Of a DNA stretch of 64,000 bases, positions 8,854 to 16,915 are shown in pieces. Position 1 is the stretch's first letter. Each line of letters starts with the position of its first letter. The DNA is taken from NCBI GenBank assembly GCA_029561455.1, contig JAKQIY010000047.1:188332-252331 (forward strand), read 5' to 3'. The translations under genes and the position numbers were made by a program. Under the pieces are notes generated by a model. That model ran no database searches. It had not been told where the DNA came from and saw nothing but the letters and a program-made list of their open reading frames with translations. The DNA is from a bacterium (GTDB taxonomy: Bacteria > Zhuqueibacterota > Zhuqueibacteria > Residuimicrobiales > Krinioviventaceae).

Positions 8854-11175
8854 TCAGGCATCCAAAAACGAACGATTAATATTCAGCACCTCCAGGCTGT
8901 TTTCAAGGATTTTCAGGGCGCGATGGTATAACGCGGAGCAATCCGGCAGGGGCGCATCCGGATCGCCGTCCGCCGTCCAGGCGCGACAAAAGCCGCCGCA
9001 GATGTATTTGAGCATACAGGCCCGGCAGCCGCGGTTGCTGTCCACCGTGCAGGCCAGATAGCGGTCGTTCTTATTCAGGATACTATCCCAGTTATCGGTA
9101 AAGACATTGCCCAGGTAGTTCGTCTCCCCCATCACGGCGTAGCAGGGCCAGGTTGCGCCATCCGGGGCGATGTACAGGTTCATGCCCAGTCCGCAGGTGG
9201 AGGCGGGTTTGCGGATGTTGGCAATGGATTCGACGTCATCGTACAGCGAGGTGTCGAATTCCGGCGGCAGGGATAGCCCGGCAGCGCGTCCCAGCGGCAG
9301 CAACGGCTTGAAACGCACTGGCACTCCCAACTCTTCGCCGAGTTTGCGCACGGACTCGCCAGCGGCACCGTCATTCTGTTCCGGCGTCAACACCGCCGCC
9401 AGGGAGAGTTCCGCATCCTTTTTCAGGGCCAGCAGACTGCGGATATTGCCCAGCGCGGCCTCGTAACTGCCCCGGCCGCGGCGCGCGTCGTGCGTTTCTT
9501 TATCGCCGTCGATGCTGACTACGATCTGGTCCACACTCGCGGACAGCAGCGACAGTTCCTCAGCACTGAGCGGCATCGCCAGGTTAGTGCGCAACACCAG
9601 CAGCGCCGGTTTGATGTGCCGGCGCGCTTGCGCCAGGTCAGCTAAAAAATCTTTTCTTTTCGGAACCATGAGCGGTTCGCCGCCGGTGATGACCACCTTG
9701 CCGAAGCCCGCACCTGCCGCCCCGGCGATGAGCGGTTGCAGCTTGTCCAGGGGCAGGACGCTGTTATGTTGATCGGCATTGCCGGCGTAACAGTGCGCGC
9801 AGGCCAGGTTACACTTGTATGTGACGTGAATATAGGCGTTCACCAGGCGGCGGGAGGTGTCGTGCAAGTTATTCCACAGGTTTTGCAGACTGCCGCGCGC
9901 GGTTTGCGGATTGGTGACGAGTCCGAACTGCTGCAAACGCTGCAAAGCGCCCTCCACCGTGCCGGTCTGCGCCAGCGCGGCGCAGGATACGGTTTCGCGG
10001 GCGCGGGCGGCCAGTTGCTGCGGATGCGGGCCGCCGCGCATCACCTGCAACAGCGGGCCTTTTTTCAGTAAACCGTGACCGTTATTTTTGTCCTGTATTA
10101 CAGCATTCATATTCTCGTCCGAGAACACCTGTTCCAGGGCGCGGTCGGTGATATGTTCAAAGATGCGTTTATAGCCTTCGCACAGCGGATCGCGACGGTC
10201 GCTGCCGCCGGACATGGCGTTGTAAACGCAGCCACCGTGACAATAGCCAAAATGGGGACAGTCGCCGCAGTCCTCTTTAACCAGTTCCTCGCGTTCCGCC
10301 AGTTTGCGCCATACCGGGGTGCGGGACAATTCTTCCAGCGACGGCAGCTCCTGCACAAAGCCCAGCCGCCAGGAGTTATCGTGGGCAAAGCGGTTGCAGG
10401 AAAAGATGCCGCCGTCCGGGGCAATGGTGAGGTAATGGCCGAGGCAGTTGTTAAAAGTACACAGTCCGCCCTCGCCGCAGGAGATGCTGCGCGCCATGGT
10501 ATCGAACGTGGAAATTTTAATGCGCGACATGTTAGCCATGTAATGGTCGAACAGGGTGATGAACAGCTGGGCTTTTTCGGCGGCGGTAAGCGTCAGGTCG
10601 CTGGTGGGACAACCCAGGGAGGGCACGGCGCTGTGCACGGAAAAGGGCATGTTCTCATTGACGAAATAGTCAAACACCTCGCGCCAGCGCGGGGCGGATT
10701 TTTGCGTAAACGTACAGATCGCGCCGATGCCAAAGCCGTGCCGCCAGGCGGTCTCTACCCCGCGGCGATTGTTGGCGTAATAGCCGGGACCGCGCTGCGC
10801 GTCATTGATCGCCTCCGGGCCATCCAGGCTGGTGCTGATGGAGACGCGGTACTCTTTGAAGATCTGGCAAAACTCGTCGTTCAGCAGCCACAGGTTGCTT
10901 TGCACGCCCAGGTTAGCTTTGTCGTTAAAGCGGCTGCGGATGGCCGGCAGGGCGGCGCGATACCAGTCCACTCCCGCGGCCAGCGGTTCGCCGCCGTGAA
11001 AGCTGAGATGGACGTCCCTGTCCTTATCGCCAACCCCGGCAATCCACTCCAGCGCTTTTGCCAAAACGGACTGCTGCATGACCGGCCCCTTATTGGGCCC
11101 AAAACAGTACGCGCACCCCGCCGGGCAGGCCAGCGAGGGGAGGAGCATAAAGGTGGTGGGGTTGGGGATTTTCAT
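8854..11175 (-). CDS. Tandem dual radical SAM/SPASM protein (putative peptide or protein maturase)
   Basis: 773 residues with two complete radical SAM modules. Module 1: CxxxCxxC at C17/C21/C24, an anSME-like FHGGEP (59-64), and a SPASM-like Cys set at 233, 239, 244, 260, 303, 306, 312, 316 and 332. A linker of about 110 residues (340-447) without Cys motifs except C398 has a helical, possibly winged-helix-like look. Module 2: C455/C459/C462, TGGEP (497-501) and SPASM Cys at 661, 678, 717, 720, 726, 730 and 746. SPASM proteins bind auxiliary iron-sulfur clusters and commonly modify peptides or proteins; this is family knowledge. The gene starts 21 bases after the stop of a solenoid-repeat gene and ends a seven-gene run. 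Shortened copies of its 5' end lie between two other pairs of solenoid genes. Sampled stretches look more GC-rich than the solenoid genes. The substrate is unknown; the tails of the solenoid proteins are the obvious candidates. Confidence 0.9.
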   Translation of the reverse strand: MKIPNPTTFMLLPSLACPAGCAYCFGPNKGPVMQQSVLAKALEWIAGVGDKDRDVHLSFHGGEPLAAGVDWYRAALPAIRSRFNDKANLGVQSNLWLLNDEFCQIFKEYRVSISTSLDGPEAINDAQRGPGYYANNRRGVETAWRHGFGIGAICTFTQKSAPRWREVFDYFVNENMPFSVHSAVPSLGCPTSDLTLTAAEKAQLFITLFDHYMANMSRIKISTFDTMARSISCGEGGLCTFNNCLGHYLTIAPDGGIFSCNRFAHDNSWRLGFVQELPSLEELSRTPVWRKLAEREELVKEDCGDCPHFGYCHGGCVYNAMSGGSDRRDPLCEGYKRIFEHITDRALEQVFSDENMNAVIQDKNNGHGLLKKGPLLQVMRGGPHPQQLAARARETVSCAALAQTGTVEGALQRLQQFGLVTNPQTARGSLQNLWNNLHDTSRRLVNAYIHVTYKCNLACAHCYAGNADQHNSVLPLDKLQPLIAGAAGAGFGKVVITGGEPLMVPKRKDFLADLAQARRHIKPALLVLRTNLAMPLSAEELSLLSASVDQIVVSIDGDKETHDARRGRGSYEAALGNIRSLLALKKDAELSLAAVLTPEQNDGAAGESVRKLGEELGVPVRFKPLLPLGRAAGLSLPPEFDTSLYDDVESIANIRKPASTCGLGMNLYIAPDGATWPCYAVMGETNYLGNVFTDNWDSILNKNDRYLACTVDSNRGCRACMLKYICGGFCRAWTADGDPDAPLPDCSALYHRALKILENSLEVLNINRSFLDA

Positions 11176-11195
11176 ATGTTTATTGAATTTAACGC

Positions 11196-12896
11196 CTATA
11201 ATTTAAAGTATATAGTGGGGTAATCGCGATGATCCCCTCTGTTTATCATGCAGCCAGTCGAATCCGTCTCATCAATATGCTCCCCCCACTCCTTATTACC
11301 CTCATCTTGATGCGGTTTTATCAGAGTCCCTTTTAGTTTTAAAATTTTAGATTTATCTTGTGGTGATAAATATTTCTTTTGATATAATTGAATCAAGGTT
11401 TCATGATTTTGAGGAAATTTTTGGATTAGATCATTGACAATATCGTTTAATATTTTTGAATTGGTGATTGTTTCTACTGCAGCTCTAGAAGCATCTCCAT
11501 ATTGAGCATTTTTAACAACATCAACCAGGTTTTCCTGGTCGTCAAGTTTTTTCACTGCGGTCATGCGGATAACTTGTTCATTGTCATTTTTTGCTACTGT
11601 TGCCAGGCTTCCCTGGTCAGTGAGTTTCTGAACCGCAGTATAGCGCAACTCATAACAATAAGATTTATTTGTTGCTATCTCTGCCAGGACGGCCTGATTG
11701 TTGAGTTTTTCTATTGCAGCAAGACAAACATTAATATCTTTACTATTTTTCACCACATCGGCAAGGTTTGCCTGGTTGGTGATTTTTTCCACTGCAGCCA
11801 ATCCTACTTCTTCACTATTATCATATTTTGCCACTTTTGCCAGGACTGCCTGGTCGGTGAGTTTTTCCACAGCGTTCTTGCGGACATCCATATCTTCATC
11901 ATATATCGCCACATCAACTAACGCTGCCTGGCTGTTTTCCAAGCCAAGTTTTTTATAAGCACATTGGCGGATCATATAATATTCAGCATTTATTGCCACA
12001 TCAGCCAGAATCGCCTGATCGGTGAGTTTTTTTACTGCGGCTTTGCGGACATCACTATCTTCATCATTTTTCGCCACCTCGGCCAGGGCAGCCTGGTCGA
12101 TGAGTTTTTCCAGCGCGGCCTTGCGCACCCAATCATCTTTATCATTTTTCACCACCTCGGCTAGGACTGCCTGATCGGTGAGTTTTTCTACTGCGGTTAT
12201 GCGAACCTTTTTTTCTTTGTCATTTTTCGCAACTTTTGCCAGATCTGCCTGGTCGTTGAGTTGTTGTGTTGCCAAAAAGCGGATATCCACATCTTTATCA
12301 TTTTTCGCAACTTCGGCAAGTACCGCCTGATCGGTGAGTTTTTCTATAGCGGCCTTGTGGACGTCCTTGGCTTTAACATTTTTAACCACCCAAGTCAATA
12401 TTGTTTGGTCAAAAATTTTTTCAACCGCAATCTTGCGGACATTACTATCTACTTCAATTTGTGCAACTTGAGCCAGTGCAAACTGGTTAGTGAGTTTTTC
12501 AACAGCGGCAGAGCGGACATTGCTATATTTACCTTTTTTCGCTACATCGGTCAAGACTGTCTGATCAGAGAGTTTGTTCACGGCGGCCTTACAGACATCA
12601 CTGTCTTTATCATTTTTCGCCACATCGGCCAAGACTGTTTGATCAGTGAGTTTATTCACAGCGGCTATGCGAACATCGTAGTAGTTACCATTTTTCGCCA
12701 CATCGGCTACTGCTTCCGAACTGTTTTCCAGTCCCAGTTTTTTATAAGCGCATTGGCGAATATCATAATTATTATCATATTTCGACAATTCGACAAATAT
12801 CTCGTGGTTCTTCGGGTCATCCGGGTTAGCTTTGTCGATCCATTCTTTGCGTTTATCCGGGTTGGCGTTTTGCCATTTGGGGGTAAACAGGCCCAT
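11196..12896 (-). CDS. HEAT/LRV-like solenoid protein, array copy 1
   Basis: 566 residues from the chosen ATG at 12896. I chose it because a GGAGGG ribosome site sits 5 bases upstream and all five paralogues then begin MGLFT-x-KW; an in-frame ATG at 12908 would place that site inside the gene. After an N-terminal cap (KW, NPDKRKEW, NPDDPKN) come about 17 two-helix repeats of 26 residues with the pattern x-V-R-x-A-A-V-x-K-L-T-D-Q-x-x-L-A-x-V-A-K-N-D. A non-repeat C-terminal region ends in the family tail: HQD, HID, Cys, then HRDYPTIYFKL at the terminus. No signal peptide or membrane segment, so cytoplasmic. Such solenoids usually bind proteins. The radical SAM gene follows after 21 bases. The last ~120 codons are nearly identical to those of copy 5. 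Confidence 0.88.
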   Translation of the reverse strand: MGLFTPKWQNANPDKRKEWIDKANPDDPKNHEIFVELSKYDNNYDIRQCAYKKLGLENSSEAVADVAKNGNYYDVRIAAVNKLTDQTVLADVAKNDKDSDVCKAAVNKLSDQTVLTDVAKKGKYSNVRSAAVEKLTNQFALAQVAQIEVDSNVRKIAVEKIFDQTILTWVVKNVKAKDVHKAAIEKLTDQAVLAEVAKNDKDVDIRFLATQQLNDQADLAKVAKNDKEKKVRITAVEKLTDQAVLAEVVKNDKDDWVRKAALEKLIDQAALAEVAKNDEDSDVRKAAVKKLTDQAILADVAINAEYYMIRQCAYKKLGLENSQAALVDVAIYDEDMDVRKNAVEKLTDQAVLAKVAKYDNSEEVGLAAVEKITNQANLADVVKNSKDINVCLAAIEKLNNQAVLAEIATNKSYCYELRYTAVQKLTDQGSLATVAKNDNEQVIRMTAVKKLDDQENLVDVVKNAQYGDASRAAVETITNSKILNDIVNDLIQKFPQNHETLIQLYQKKYLSPQDKSKILKLKGTLIKPHQDEGNKEWGEHIDETDSTGCMINRGDHRDYPTIYFKL

Positions 12897-13016
12897 ACTT
12901 CCCTCCATAAATTGTTGTAATTTGGTATGAAATTAATATATTAAAAATTTACAATTTCACAAGTGTTATTCATCTCATTTCAATTAATGTTGGCCCCCTA
13001 AAAGTTCATATTTAAT

Positions 13017-13064
13017 GGGCCCAAAAGCAATACGCGCAACCCGCCGGGCGCGCCAGCGAGGGGA
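13017..13064 (-). pseudogene. Remnant 2 of the radical SAM gene 5' end
   Basis: About 48 bases in the gap downstream of array copy 2 match codons 13-27 of the radical SAM gene. Read on the minus strand they give PSLARPAGCAYCF, where the intact gene reads PSLACPAGCAYCFGP. The first cluster Cys has become Arg, an extra T in the TTTT run shifts the frame after the last Cys, and the start codon region is gone. It is a GC-rich island in AT-rich DNA. From the GGGCCC end onward it joins the same sequence as remnant 1, which leads into the upstream region of the next solenoid gene. Not coding. Confidence 0.85.
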
Positions 13065-13118
13065 ATAATTATATAACAAATATTTGAAAAAAACTTTTGT
13101 CTGGCTATATTAATATTA

Positions 13119-14450
13119 TTAAACACAATCTGTATGACTTGCTAAACCACCCCACCCCGGCCCGGAAAAATCTTTATGATCATATGTCACATCATTATGA
13201 GGTTCGTTATCCACAAAAGTTTTTCTTTCCCGTGCTTGAGTAATTTTTAATTGGAGTTCGCGTTCCTTTTCCTCAATCTCTTTGATTTCCTCTCCTCTTT
13301 TCTGTAAAATCAAAAGTTTGTCATTTTGTGATAAAATCTTTATATCTTTAATTATCTTTAATATTTGTATGTCCTCATCATTTCCTCGATTAATTAAATG
13401 CTGAATTACATTACTTAATAACTTTGCATCATTAATTTTACGTAATGCCATAGCTCGAATGTCTAAATCTTTAGCATTTTTCGCCACCTCGGCCAGAGTT
13501 GCCTGATCTTTTAGTCTTTCCACTGCCGCCTCGCGGACTTGCCGATCATCATCTTTTTTCGCCACCTCAAACAGAACCGCCTGATCGTTGAGTTTTGCCA
13601 CTGCGGACACGCGAACCTCATTATCTTTTTCATTTTTCACCACCTCGGCCAGGATAGCCTGATCGTTGAGTTTTGCCACTGCGGCTTTGCGGACTTCCCA
13701 ATTTTCATCCTCTTTAGCTATCTCGGCCAGAACCGCCTGGTCGGTGAGTCTTTTAGCAGCGGCCTTGCGAACATTACTAACCTTATCATTTTTCGACACA
13801 TCCGCCAAGGTTGCCTGGTCGGTGAGTTTTGCCACTATGGCTTTGCGCACTTCCCAATTTTCATCCTTTTTAGCCATCTCAGCCAGAACCGCCTGGTCGG
13901 ATAGGTTTGCAACAGCGGCCTGGCGGACATTGTAATCTTTATCATTTTGCACCATCTCGACCAGGATAGCCTGGTCGGTGAGTTTTACCACAGCGGTATA
14001 GCGGACAAAGTCTTTATCATTTTTCGCCAAATCTATCAGGATAGCCTGATCGGTAAGTTTTGCCACTGCGGCCCTGCAAACATGAAAATCTTCAGCTTTT
14101 TTCGCGACCTCAGCCAAGGTAGTCTGGTTGGTGATTTTTTTAACTGCGTCCATGCGGGCCAAATCGTCTTTAGCGTTTTTCGCGACCTCAGCCAGGGCAG
14201 CCTGGTCGGTTAGTCTTTCCACAGCTGCCTTGCGGACTTCATAATGTTCATCATTATTCGCCACATCAGCCAGGTCTGATTGGTCGGTGAGTTTTGCTAC
14301 TGCGGCCTTGCGAACTTCTCTGTTTGTATCATTTTTCGCCAGTTCAGCTAAAATCTCCTGGTTTTTCGGGTCATTGGGGTTTGCTTTTTCAGCCCAATCG
14401 TTGCGTTTAACCGGGTCATTGCTTTGCCATTTGGGGGTGAATAGCCACAT
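13119..14450 (-). CDS. HEAT/LRV-like solenoid protein, array copy 2
   Basis: 443 residues from ATG 14450, chosen by the GGAGGG site and the shared MWLFTPKW start (Gly replaced by Trp). About 12 repeats of 26 residues follow the same N-terminal cap. The C-terminus differs from the other copies: a charged, possibly coiled-coil stretch rich in Glu/Lys/Arg (about 375-415) leads into a divergent tail with HND, HKDF and a final SHTDCV. It therefore keeps three His-x-Asp motifs and a Cys but has lost the PAEYFKL end. The ~45 bases upstream of its start are almost the same as those of copy 1, so the two are recent duplicates in this part. A radical SAM gene remnant lies downstream. Confidence 0.87.
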   Translation of the reverse strand: MWLFTPKWQSNDPVKRNDWAEKANPNDPKNQEILAELAKNDTNREVRKAAVAKLTDQSDLADVANNDEHYEVRKAAVERLTDQAALAEVAKNAKDDLARMDAVKKITNQTTLAEVAKKAEDFHVCRAAVAKLTDQAILIDLAKNDKDFVRYTAVVKLTDQAILVEMVQNDKDYNVRQAAVANLSDQAVLAEMAKKDENWEVRKAIVAKLTDQATLADVSKNDKVSNVRKAAAKRLTDQAVLAEIAKEDENWEVRKAAVAKLNDQAILAEVVKNEKDNEVRVSAVAKLNDQAVLFEVAKKDDDRQVREAAVERLKDQATLAEVAKNAKDLDIRAMALRKINDAKLLSNVIQHLINRGNDEDIQILKIIKDIKILSQNDKLLILQKRGEEIKEIEEKERELQLKITQARERKTFVDNEPHNDVTYDHKDFSGPGWGGLASHTDCV

Positions 14451-14534
14451 ACTTCCCTCCATAAATTGTTGTAATTTGGTATAGAATTATTGTATTAAAA
14501 TTTTGCACTAATTTCAAGTGGAATTCATATTTTT

Positions 14535-14651
14535 TCAATAAATGTTAGCCCCCCAAAGCATATATTTAGTGGGCCCAAAGCACCACGCGCACCCCGCCGG
14601 GCACGCCAGCGAGGGGAGCCGCATAAAGGAGGTGGGGGATTGAGGTTTCAT
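14535..14651 (-). pseudogene. Remnant 1 of the radical SAM gene 5' end
   Basis: A 38-codon frame starting at ATG 14651 and ending at TGA 14537-14535. Its first 27 codons align with the N-terminus of the radical SAM protein: MKPQSPTSFMRLPSLACPAG then CAWCFGP, against MKIPNPTTFMLLPSLACPAG then CAYCFGP. The CxxxCxxC motif is intact. After GGGCCC the homology stops abruptly and the frame runs 11 codons into unrelated AT-rich DNA. The 21-base spacer between the solenoid stop and this ATG is also homologous to the spacer in front of the intact gene. A truncated duplicate; translation as a 38-residue peptide is possible but unlikely to matter. Confidence 0.88.
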
Positions 14652-14671
14652 TGGGTTATTTAATTAAGCGC

Positions 14672-15970
14672 CTATAGTTTAAAATATTCTGCAGGGTAGT
14701 CTTTATGACAATAATAATTATAAATATTTCCAGTATCGCAATTAAAACCATCTATATGAACCTTTGAATCCCTGTGCTTGGCCACCTCAAATCCTTCTCG
14801 TTGTAATATTTTGTTTTTGTCTTTTTGTAGTAAAGTTACTTTTTTGAAAATTTGTTTCAAAAGTTGTACATTTTCATGGTTTAATTTTTCAATTAACTGA
14901 TCAATTACAAGACCCAGCAATTCAGAATCATTAAGGTTGCTCACGGCAATTGTGCAGATATCAAAATCTTTACAATCAATAATAATCTCAGGCAATAATT
15001 CCTGTTTGGTAAGCAGCGCTATGGCTTTTTTGCGGTTATTTAGGTCTTTGTCTTTTTTAACGACTTTGACCAAGACTTCTTGATTTGTTAGCTTGGTTAA
15101 CGCTGCATGGCGAACTATACTTTCCTGATCGTTAATTACCACATTAGCTAAAACGACCTGATCGGTAAGTTTTTCAACTGCTGCCATGCGAACATCTTTG
15201 TCAATATCTTTTTTTACAACAATATTTAGTACTCCTTGAATTATAATATTTTTCACAGCTGCTAACCGTATCTCTCTATCCTTACTGTTCAAGACAAAAT
15301 CTGTTAATACTGCCTGATTGGTGAGTTTTTCCACTGCATTAACACGCTCTTTTAAATATGCGGCATTTTTCGCTCTATCTGTCAATGCTTCCTGGCAATT
15401 CTCGAGGTTGAGAATTTTATAAGCGCTCTGCCGTACACTAAAATCTTGATCGTTTTTTGCAATTGCCAAAAGTACATCATGTTCATCAAGTTTTTCAACA
15501 GCAGCTTTACGAACAGCAATATCGCTATCATTTTTTGCTACGTTTTCCAATACTATTTTATCGACGACTCTTTCAACTGCGGCTTTGCGTGCAGCAAAGT
15601 ATTCACTATGTTCTGCCACATCAGCAAGCAGTTTTGGGTCTGTGAGCATTTTAACCGCAGTCATACAAATATCATGATCTTTATCCTTTTGTGCAATATT
15701 AGCAAGTAAAATTTGATCGGTAAGTTTTTCTACAGCTCTTTTACGGATTTCCCAGTTGTTTTCATTTTTTATAATTTCGGCTAAAACTTTATAGGTGTTT
15801 TCCAACTCAAGCTTTTGGTATGCGGCAAAGCGAACCGGCCAGGTAGCATCATTTTCTGCAAGGTCATATAATATTTCCTGGTTTTTAGGGTCATCCGGGT
15901 TGGCGGTTTCAATCCATTCTTTGCGTTTATCCGGGTTGTTGCTTTTCCATTTTGGGGTGAACAGGCCCAT
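14672..15970 (-). CDS. HEAT/LRV-like solenoid protein, array copy 3
   Basis: 432 residues starting MGLFTPKW, with GGAGGGATGT directly before the ATG. About 12 repeats of 26 residues, more divergent and more AT-rich than copies 1 and 2, including two LGLEN-type turns in place of LTDQ. The C-terminal region carries HRD, HID, two Cys and the end CHKDYPAEYFKL. It stops 21 bases before remnant 1 of the radical SAM gene, with the same spacing and spacer sequence as copy 1 has to the intact gene. This copy therefore once sat directly upstream of a radical SAM reading frame. Confidence 0.87.
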   Translation of the reverse strand: MGLFTPKWKSNNPDKRKEWIETANPDDPKNQEILYDLAENDATWPVRFAAYQKLELENTYKVLAEIIKNENNWEIRKRAVEKLTDQILLANIAQKDKDHDICMTAVKMLTDPKLLADVAEHSEYFAARKAAVERVVDKIVLENVAKNDSDIAVRKAAVEKLDEHDVLLAIAKNDQDFSVRQSAYKILNLENCQEALTDRAKNAAYLKERVNAVEKLTNQAVLTDFVLNSKDREIRLAAVKNIIIQGVLNIVVKKDIDKDVRMAAVEKLTDQVVLANVVINDQESIVRHAALTKLTNQEVLVKVVKKDKDLNNRKKAIALLTKQELLPEIIIDCKDFDICTIAVSNLNDSELLGLVIDQLIEKLNHENVQLLKQIFKKVTLLQKDKNKILQREGFEVAKHRDSKVHIDGFNCDTGNIYNYYCHKDYPAEYFKL

Positions 15971-16053
15971 ACATCCCTCCGTTACATAATATTATGAAAA
16001 TAATCAATTTTATTCCTCAACCATTCCGCTATCAGCAGGTTTATACCTGAACC

Positions 16054-16884
16054 TTACAGTTTAAAATTCTCTGCTGGAAAATCTTTATGTTCGCCTTTAT
16101 CAGTATGCGTGCTGCACAGGTTTGTGTAATCAAAATGATGATTTTTCTGGCGGTCAATATCAATATGCCCCCGTACTTGCTTCCCGACAAGTTGTAAAAT
16201 AGTATGTTTGTCTTCCGGGCGCAGGGTTTCTTTACGATAGAGTATTTTTAAAATTTCAGCCGTATTGATGTCCAAATGATCGACCATATATTGAACCAGC
16301 ATACCCAGCAGTTCAGGATTGGTGAGCTTTTCCAGGGCATCGACCCGTTGCTGCCAGTCCCGGTCATTTATTATCACATCGGCCAGCGCTTCCTGGCTTG
16401 TTTCCAATCCCAGCTTGCTAAAGGCGGCCATACGGACCAGGTAATCCCGGTCATTTTTTGCCACTTCAGCCAGGAGCGCGGGATCGGTCAGTCTGCTTAC
16501 CGCCGTTTTGCGCAGCTTGCTGTCCTGTTCACTTTTTATTACCTCCGCTAACAGAAGCTGATCGGAGAGTTTATTGATTGCCGCCTTGCGCACGGCGCTT
16601 TCCGGGCTGTTTTTTATAAGAGTTGCCAGGAGTGAGTTGTCTGTAATCCTTTTTATTGCTGCTTTGCGAATATCCAGCATAGTATCGTTATTTGCAATCC
16701 AGGCCAGCAGGGACTGATCGGCAAGCTTTTCTGTAACCGCCAGACGGACAGCCGCTTCCTGATCTTGTTTTGCCAATTCATAAAGGATTTCCCGGTTTTT
16801 GGGGTCTTCCGGGTTGGCGCTTGCAACCCATTCTTTGCGTTTCTCCGGGTTGTTGCTTTGCCATTTGGGGGTGAATAAGCCCAT
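16054..16884 (-). CDS. HEAT/LRV-like solenoid protein, array copy 4 (short)
   Basis: 276 residues from ATG 16884 (GGAG 8 bases upstream; an in-frame ATG at 16896 precedes the ribosome site). It is the shortest member, with about 6 full repeats after the common cap. The tail is the richest of the family: HID, HHFD, Cys, HTD and the end HKDFPAENFKL, so four His-x-Asp motifs. It begins 32 bases after the stop of copy 5, which suggests coupled expression. No radical SAM remnant lies in the 83-base gap before copy 3. Confidence 0.87.
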   Translation of the reverse strand: MGLFTPKWQSNNPEKRKEWVASANPEDPKNREILYELAKQDQEAAVRLAVTEKLADQSLLAWIANNDTMLDIRKAAIKRITDNSLLATLIKNSPESAVRKAAINKLSDQLLLAEVIKSEQDSKLRKTAVSRLTDPALLAEVAKNDRDYLVRMAAFSKLGLETSQEALADVIINDRDWQQRVDALEKLTNPELLGMLVQYMVDHLDINTAEILKILYRKETLRPEDKHTILQLVGKQVRGHIDIDRQKNHHFDYTNLCSTHTDKGEHKDFPAENFKL

Positions 16885-16915
16885 GTTTTTCTCCATAACG
16901 TTCTAAATGAATTCC

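Noticed and set aside
10075-11223. Long plus-strand frame of 382 codons opposite the radical SAM gene
   Set aside because: It lies antisense to a gene with clear family motifs in GC-rich DNA, has no ribosome site and no recognisable domain.
11502-12920. Plus-strand frames opposite solenoid copy 1 and similar ones opposite the other copies
   Set aside because: They arise from the 26-residue repeat periodicity of the minus-strand genes and read as repetitive His/Phe/Cys-rich nonsense.
14535-14651. The 38-codon radical SAM remnant as a functional Cys-rich peptide gene
   Set aside because: It aligns end to end with the N-terminus of the neighbouring enzyme and then runs into unrelated DNA; the sister remnant is frameshifted and lacks a start.
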